DNA from: Nemertoderma westbladi
Taxonomy: Eukaryota; Xenacoelomorpha; Nemertodermatida; Nemertodermatidae
DNA length: 20,367 bases
Reading direction: 5' to 3'
Assembly (NCBI GenBank): GCA_032718475.1
Contig: JAUCBJ010000250.1
Coordinates: 1-20,367, forward strand
Shown: in pieces, positions 16,518 through 20,367 of the stretch
Position numbering within the stretch: position 1 is the stretch's first letter
Layout: each line of letters opens with the position of its first letter
Program-made: the position numbers and the translations under genes
The notes under the pieces: generated by a model
What the model saw: only the letters and a program-made list of their open reading frames with translations
The model's database searches: none
Told to the model about the DNA's origin: nothing

Positions 16518-16668
16518 TCAATTCACACATTCAGACATATTCTGTGAGTTTTTTGTCGAACCAATCCTTACAATGGCGTAATATTTTAGGGTGAAAGGGT
16601 GCGGTGTGTTTGTGAGCGTGGGGCGCTTATCAGCGTAGTGTGCTCCGACTGAGGTTTTACCTGAACCT
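16518..16668 (-). pseudogene. Penelope-like element relic, end of the endonuclease region (inverted piece)
   Basis: The minus strand reads QGSGKTSVGAHYADKRPTL, then NTPHPFTLK and ECVN before a stop. The first ten residues repeat the end of the plus-strand piece at 16700-17012. The DNA 16640-16668 is an exact 29-bp inverted copy of 16984-17012. This piece therefore continues the protein past the point where the plus-strand piece stops, but on the other strand. Confidence 0.6.
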
Positions 16669-16699
16669 TGTTTATTTGTATTTTTATTAAGACAAGTTA

Positions 16700-17012
16700 A
16701 ACAAGCTATCAACAATTCACCGTTCGCGCAGAACCCAGTGGTGTCAACTACAGGCCCAAACTGAGAAACATCCTAATTAAGTACAGAATAAATCCACCAC
16801 GGTGCCCAGAACTGGATAACACCACATGTAACGCATGCTCCCATGGTGGGGTTACTCACTGCACTGATAAGAACACAGTGTATCATATAAAATGTACAAA
16901 CTGAACTGACGACTACATAGGAGAAACGTTCTCCCAGATGAGGAACACAATGTCACACCGCAATGCCATATGCAAAAATACCCAAGGTTCAGGTAAAACC
17001 TCAGTCGGAGCA
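16700..17012 (+). pseudogene. Penelope-like element relic, GIY-YIG endonuclease domain
   Basis: The plus frame starting near 16732 reads NPVVSTTGPKLRNILIKYR, then CNACSHGGVTHCTDKNTVYH and IKCTN, a TGA, then DDYIGETFSQMR and SHRNAICKNTQGSGKTSVGA. The (V)YxIxC ... YIGET...R...HR arrangement (about 16879-16965) is the GIY-YIG nuclease of Penelope-like retroelements, and the C..C pair upstream is also typical of them. The TGA replaces what is probably a conserved cysteine. The reverse transcriptase is absent. In an active element this domain nicks target DNA for reverse transcription. Confidence 0.65.
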
Positions 17013-18001
17013 TGAGTATATGTACATCATTTTCTTCCTTTCTCAGCAGTAGGCTGATTGGAACATCCTCATGGGCGTTCCAGCTCCGGGTATCCAAGTT
17101 TGCTATATTCGTTCCTCCCTGTCGCTTGTTGTTGTCCCGGGTAGTCTCTCTGTTCGCTGTATATATAAGCAAATATACAGTACTGGAGTGCTTGTACCGG
17201 TAACTGCTGCACTGTACTTGTACTACAGTACTAATGTACCAGCAGTACCTGCTAACAAACTGCCTAATTCACACGAAGATAGTATTAGGTACTTGAATGT
17301 TGATATCAATGGGATTCTGAGGCATAAAGTGACGTCACGACCAATCACAGATCGTTTTCAAATTTTCACTAATTTTTGAACTGAAAACACCAATATCTGA
17401 TTATCTCAATTCCAATATCTCAATTATCTCGGCTATTTTAGCATCTTATTTAATTCTGTAAACGCCATTATGTTTCTCTGACTGATATTATCGCATTTAA
17501 TTAATCTGGTTTTAAATATTATCGCATTTAATTAATCTGGTTTTAAATTTGAGTCGTGAACCCCATTGTTTAAATTTTCTGTTCATACTCCAACCACTTT
17601 TAGTTCCAGTATGAAAAACATAGATAAGATCCTGCGTCCTACAGAGTATTCATTATCAAGGAACATCCAAAATTGTAAGTAATGCATTTTTTCAACATCA
17701 ATATATTAAACACTAAATCAAATAGTAATTATTTGAAACTGCCCCTTAACCAAACTTCACATTAAATAAATAGATTACATTAATTTTTTTTTTCTAATCT
17801 CAAATAATGAACTTGGCAATAACAGGAAACCTATTACATTATAATCCAACATTAAGAATAATATTTTGAATTACTTCACTCTATACTTTGTTATAGTAAC
17901 AAGTTTTATCAAGTAACACAGAAAACTATCCGAAATTTCTTTCAACAGTGACCATAATATTTTGTTAGCAGGTGTTCATTATACGTAAAGGTGTAAATAG
18001 T
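17013..18001. other. No gene seen; 31-bp tandem duplication
   Basis: Open frames on both strands at 17013-17380 have no recognisable motif. A perfect 31-bp duplication occupies 17487-17517 and 17518-17548. GTGACGTCAC at 17329-17338 is a perfect CRE-type palindrome but is not near a gene start. 17550-18001 is AT-rich and includes the 3' flank of the minus-strand gene; no AATAAA is seen on that strand within 300 bases after its stop. Confidence 0.5.
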
Positions 18002-18937
18002 TCAGAACTCCATTATTCTTGATATTTCATATGCGTTTTTATCCATTTCGACATTTTTGAAGTGATTTGCCTTTACTGTGAATGGGCCATATTTACCAAA
18101 CGCTTGGTACAGCAGGAGATATGATCGTGGGGGGACAGTAGTCGATATAGTCAATGTAGTTTCTTCTTTAAATGTCTGAGATGTTGAAGTTCCCCAATTG
18201 TAGCCAGTAGTACTGCTAACACTGGCAGAGAAAACGCCGCCAAAATTTAATCCGGCCTCCAATGATGTTGATGTATTCTCCATGTAGCTTTCGGTTTCTG
18301 TGGTACTCATACCGATTTTCCGAGCAAACCTCATAGAACCTTCAGCAGAGGAATCCAAGTTATCAAACGAACTAATTAACTCCCAGTAGTCAATCGGAGA
18401 CCAATCTTCCTTACTACCTTTCTTCCACCCACGAAATTGCTCCCAAGCAAGAATTTTAGCTCCATCAGAGGTCACGTGACCTTGTACCTGCGCTGTGAAA
18501 TAGTTACCGAAAGCGTGACTTTTTATCGCGATACGATCTTCATTCTCGTTTATTTCTATGATAAATTTTTCCCAACTACCTATAGCTTGTCTATCAGCTC
18601 TTATCTGCCCATCGGCCTGTCTCGATATGTATAATTTATTCCAAGTCATCAATGCTACCGTGCCATCCTCCATAAAAATTGGCTCAAAATAATTCAAATG
18701 TCCCAGTTGAGTGCCAGACTGATAGATGTTGTAGTAATCATTGGTTGCTAACAGTTTATCCCCATGTGCCGCTATCAGTATCATGTACTGCCTTCCAAGT
18801 ATAATATCAGAGCCGTCCCCTTCGGATCCTAGAAGATATCTCCACAACTGTTCTCGGTTTGTGACTTGCTTCCAGACACCGAAGACACCATCTAATAGTG
18901 CAAATGTCGATAATAAAAATATAACAAAACGAAACAT
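18002..18937 (-). CDS. Secreted fascin-like beta-trefoil protein with an aerolysin-type C-terminal module (putative pore-forming protein)
   Basis: The frame has 311 codons with no intron. The ATG at 18935-18937 opens a clear signal peptide (residues 1-20, ending DGVFG) before VWKQV. Residues about 45-190 look like a fascin/actin-crosslinker-type beta-trefoil, with G-(R/D)..(Y/F)(I/L)..(N/D).G repeats such as RQYMILIAAHGDKLLATN and WEQF. Residues 196-311 begin with SMRFARKIG and a Ser/Thr-rich, alternating polar/apolar stretch (about 212-262, including SLEAGLNFGGVFSAS), then STTVPPRSY. That layout resembles the membrane-inserting module of aerolysin/ETX-MTX2-type proteins. There are no cysteines. 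One NTST glycosylation site lies at 221. If the reading is right, it is exported, binds a surface ligand through the trefoil and oligomerises. The family is assigned from pattern only; it could be a non-lytic lectin-like protein. A fragment of it lies in the hAT-like element at 14938-15056. Confidence 0.75.
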   Translation of the reverse strand: MFRFVIFLLSTFALLDGVFGVWKQVTNREQLWRYLLGSEGDGSDIILGRQYMILIAAHGDKLLATNDYYNIYQSGTQLGHLNYFEPIFMEDGTVALMTWNKLYISRQADGQIRADRQAIGSWEKFIIEINENEDRIAIKSHAFGNYFTAQVQGHVTSDGAKILAWEQFRGWKKGSKEDWSPIDYWELISSFDNLDSSAEGSMRFARKIGMSTTETESYMENTSTSLEAGLNFGGVFSASVSSTTGYNWGTSTSQTFKEETTLTISTTVPPRSYLLLYQAFGKYGPFTVKANHFKNVEMDKNAYEISRIMEF

Positions 18938-19094
18938 TTTTATGTATTATGGTATTATGGTTTTGTATTATTTCCTAAAATTAACTTTAGAAAGACTACT
19001 TCAGTAATTTTGGGTTATGATGTGATGTGACCCTGGAAAACTATTAATTATATATAATTTTTAATTAGTTATATTGATAATTCTTTAAACCTAT
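18938..19094 (-). promoter_or_regulatory. Upstream flank of the secreted-protein gene
   Basis: Only about 155 bases separate the start codon from the foldback repeat. On the minus strand an AT-rich TATATATAATT stretch (around 19045-19060 on the plus strand) could serve as a TATA-like element. The leader contains two CCATAATACC-like repeats (18945-18962). A core promoter here is inference only. If it is right, the repeat begins immediately upstream of it. Confidence 0.3.
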
Positions 19095-19847
19095 TAATAA
19101 CGGGAAATAAAATGTTGTACAAATACAAAGTGGGTAAACTTCACTAGAGTGAATCACAACGTAAAAAAATACGAAAAAATTTAATGGGGTGGTGTTTTTG
19201 CAGCACCAAAATTTCGAGTAGTGAACAATTTTCACCTGTAACCAGCACATTTCAATTTGAACACAAAAAATTTAATTGATTTACAATGCTATATATTCAC
19301 TTTTTCGGTTTTCTGGGGCGCTGATTCTAATGGAATTAATTTCAAATTTTCCAGTTCCAGTTCCATTTTCCATTTTTTAATTGCTACGCGTATTTTTCGG
19401 TGTAATACGGCAAATTTTGGTGCTGTCACCAAATTTTGTACCCATCGCCAGAAAATTCAAGTTTGAGAAAATTTGCGCCCCAGAAAATCTAAAAAAGTGA
19501 ATTTGCAGCATGTTATAAGTAAATTTAATGTTTTGTGTTCAAACTGAATTGTGCTGGTTACTTGTTTTTTTTCATTATTGCCTACATAGAGGAGTAAAAT
19601 CGGTCGTTTATAGTATCCAGATGATCTTCCAATGGATTAAGCGCTACAGAAAACCTATAGAATAAAAGATTAGGTGAAAATTGTAACTTTCATATTTTTG
19701 GAAAATTGTTCACTACTTCAAATTTTGGTGCTGTAAAAAAACAATCCAATAAATTTCTTAAAATCTAAGTACAAATCAAAAATCAGTCGTTTTCGTTACA
19801 CTCGTCGTTTTCGGTAGATTTTAAAGGGGAGGGGGGGGGGGGGGGGC
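19095..19847. repeat. Foldback copy of family A with a G16 terminus
   Basis: The left arm (19095-19470) matches 690-1260 in order: AAATAAAATGTTGTACAAATAC, GGGGTGGTG..TTGCAGCACC, GTAACCAGCAC, GGTTTTCTGGGGCGCTGATT, CAAATTTTGGTGCTGTCACC. The right arm is inverted. 19475-19561 is the reverse complement of 19238-19321, and 19702-19733 is the reverse complement of about 19200-19232. It ends in TAGATTTTAAAGGGGAG16 (19817-19846), the inverted form of the C-tract border at 740-757. The left arm lacks a segment of about 130 bases that is present in the right arm. Confidence 0.8.
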
Positions 19848-19848
19848 A

Positions 19849-19920
19849 GGACAATTCGGTCCCGGACAATTCGGTCCCGGACAATTCGTTCCCATTAATT
19901 TTGGGCCCATTAATTTTAGG
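19849..19920 (+). repeat. 15-bp tandem array (GGACAATTCGGTCCC)
   Basis: Units are at 19849, 19864 and 19879 (GGACAATTCGTTCCC), then two diverged units starting ATTAATTTTGGGCCC (19894) and ATTAATTTTAGG (19909). Each strong unit is a near-palindrome, GGAC...GTCC. The array starts two bases after the G16 tract, so it probably belongs to a neighbouring element end. Confidence 0.8.
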
Positions 19921-19929
19921 TAAAGTTGA

Positions 19930-20367
19930 AAGATATAATGGTAAATTAATCACAGTTTTTGCTTTGGTCTTTATACATAATTTTTATGTGAATTAGACAT
20001 TTGGTTCAATGAAGGCAATATGATTTATATAAGAGTATAATTATGGTCATAGAATTGTTAATAGAAACAGAATTGAATGCAAATAGTATATGAGATAATA
20101 CTACTAGTGTTTTCTGGGTTTGAGTACTACGGATCTAGAGCACTGTTGTTATAACTGACAGTTCAATTAGACAATTGGTTTGATGTTGGCACACTGCAGG
20201 AGTTTATAATATTACTATTGCTATGCTATAGCTGCCATTGTTGAGCGTATGTGGGCTAGTGCCGTTTTTTAAGATTAACGTGTACCACCTGTACAAAGCT
20301 CCATATATATTTTATATTATCTACATGCCACATCGCAACTGCATTTAATTTATGCTATGCTGACTTT
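19930..20367 (+). repeat. Dispersed repeat D, copy running off the window
   Basis: 19955-20240 matches 6745-7060. From about 20327, CCACATCGCAACTGCATTTA and GCTATGCTGACTTT match the distal segment seen at 2250-2290 and 7607-7655. The two parts are separated by only about 90 bases here, against 550 in the other copy. The family order is therefore proximal then distal, with an insertion in the copy at 6725-7694. No intact frame remains. Confidence 0.65.

Noticed and set aside
16852-17203. Minus- and plus-strand frames of about 100 and 63 codons
   Set aside because: Part is antisense to the Penelope GIY-YIG relic, and the rest shows no motif I can name.
17329-17338. GTGACGTCAC as a functional CREB site
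   Set aside because: It is a perfect 10-bp palindrome but about 1.6 kb from the only gene start, on the 3' side of that gene. Chance occurrence is likely.
1-20367. LTR retrotransposon or viral integration
   Set aside because: I found no pair of long direct terminal repeats with TG..CA ends, no protease, integrase or RNase H motif of the Ty1/Ty3 kind, and no virus-like gene order.

Overview
The window looks like non-coding-rich genomic DNA from a metazoan, most likely an invertebrate. It is AT-rich and has no operon structure or Shine-Dalgarno sites. It carries relics of typically animal mobile elements: CR1/L2-like and RTE-like non-LTR retrotransposons, a Penelope-like GIY-YIG element, TTAA-inserting (piggyBac-like) and 8-bp-TSD (hAT-like) DNA elements, and a tRNA-like SINE. 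The only convincing complete host gene is an intronless secreted protein with a fascin-like beta-trefoil and an aerolysin-type C-terminal module (18002-18937, minus). A sponge, cnidarian or mollusc would fit, but I cannot fix the phylum.

Layout. 1-2087: a repeat built from ~160-bp monomers, with a duplicated ~692-bp block, ending in a G-tract/hairpin terminus and TTAA. 2216-3785: a dispersed repeat end and an RTE-like RT relic split by a 1,362-bp TTAA-flanked non-autonomous element (2370-3731) with perfect 20-bp terminal inverted repeats. 3988-4338: a possible terminal exon of a basic, nuclear-protein-like domain. 5245-5570: another copy of the first repeat. 5690-6530: 3' end of a CR1/L2-like retrotransposon. 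6725-7690: dispersed repeat D. 7708-8055: an unrecognised ORF. 8201-10608: a retrotransposon ORF1 fragment, a truncated TTAA element and a CR1-like reverse transcriptase with intact palm residues. 10640-12790: two RTE-like relics in opposite orientation.

13273-15948: an hAT-like element sitting in a SINE-like repeat. Inside it are a nested TIR element with ~155-bp tandem repeats, two near-identical 280-bp copies, and between them a 119-bp copied piece of the secreted-protein gene that lies 3 kb downstream. 15949-16475: two copies of the SINE-like repeat, which contain a hammerhead-ribozyme-like core. 16518-17012: a Penelope-like relic with a twin-priming-like inversion. 18002-18937: the secreted protein gene. 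19095-20367: a foldback copy of the first repeat, a 15-bp tandem array and a second copy of repeat D.

The strongest results are internal controls supplied by the window itself. The TTAA element has an unoccupied paralogous site at 11842-11845. The hAT-like element has an unoccupied paralogous site near 16299-16305. The captured gene fragment has its near-identical source in the same window. The main candidates for something undescribed are the TTAA elements built from orientation-switching ~160-bp satellite monomers with long G/C tracts at their ends, and the SINE-like repeat that overlaps tRNA-like promoter boxes with a type I hammerhead-like fold.
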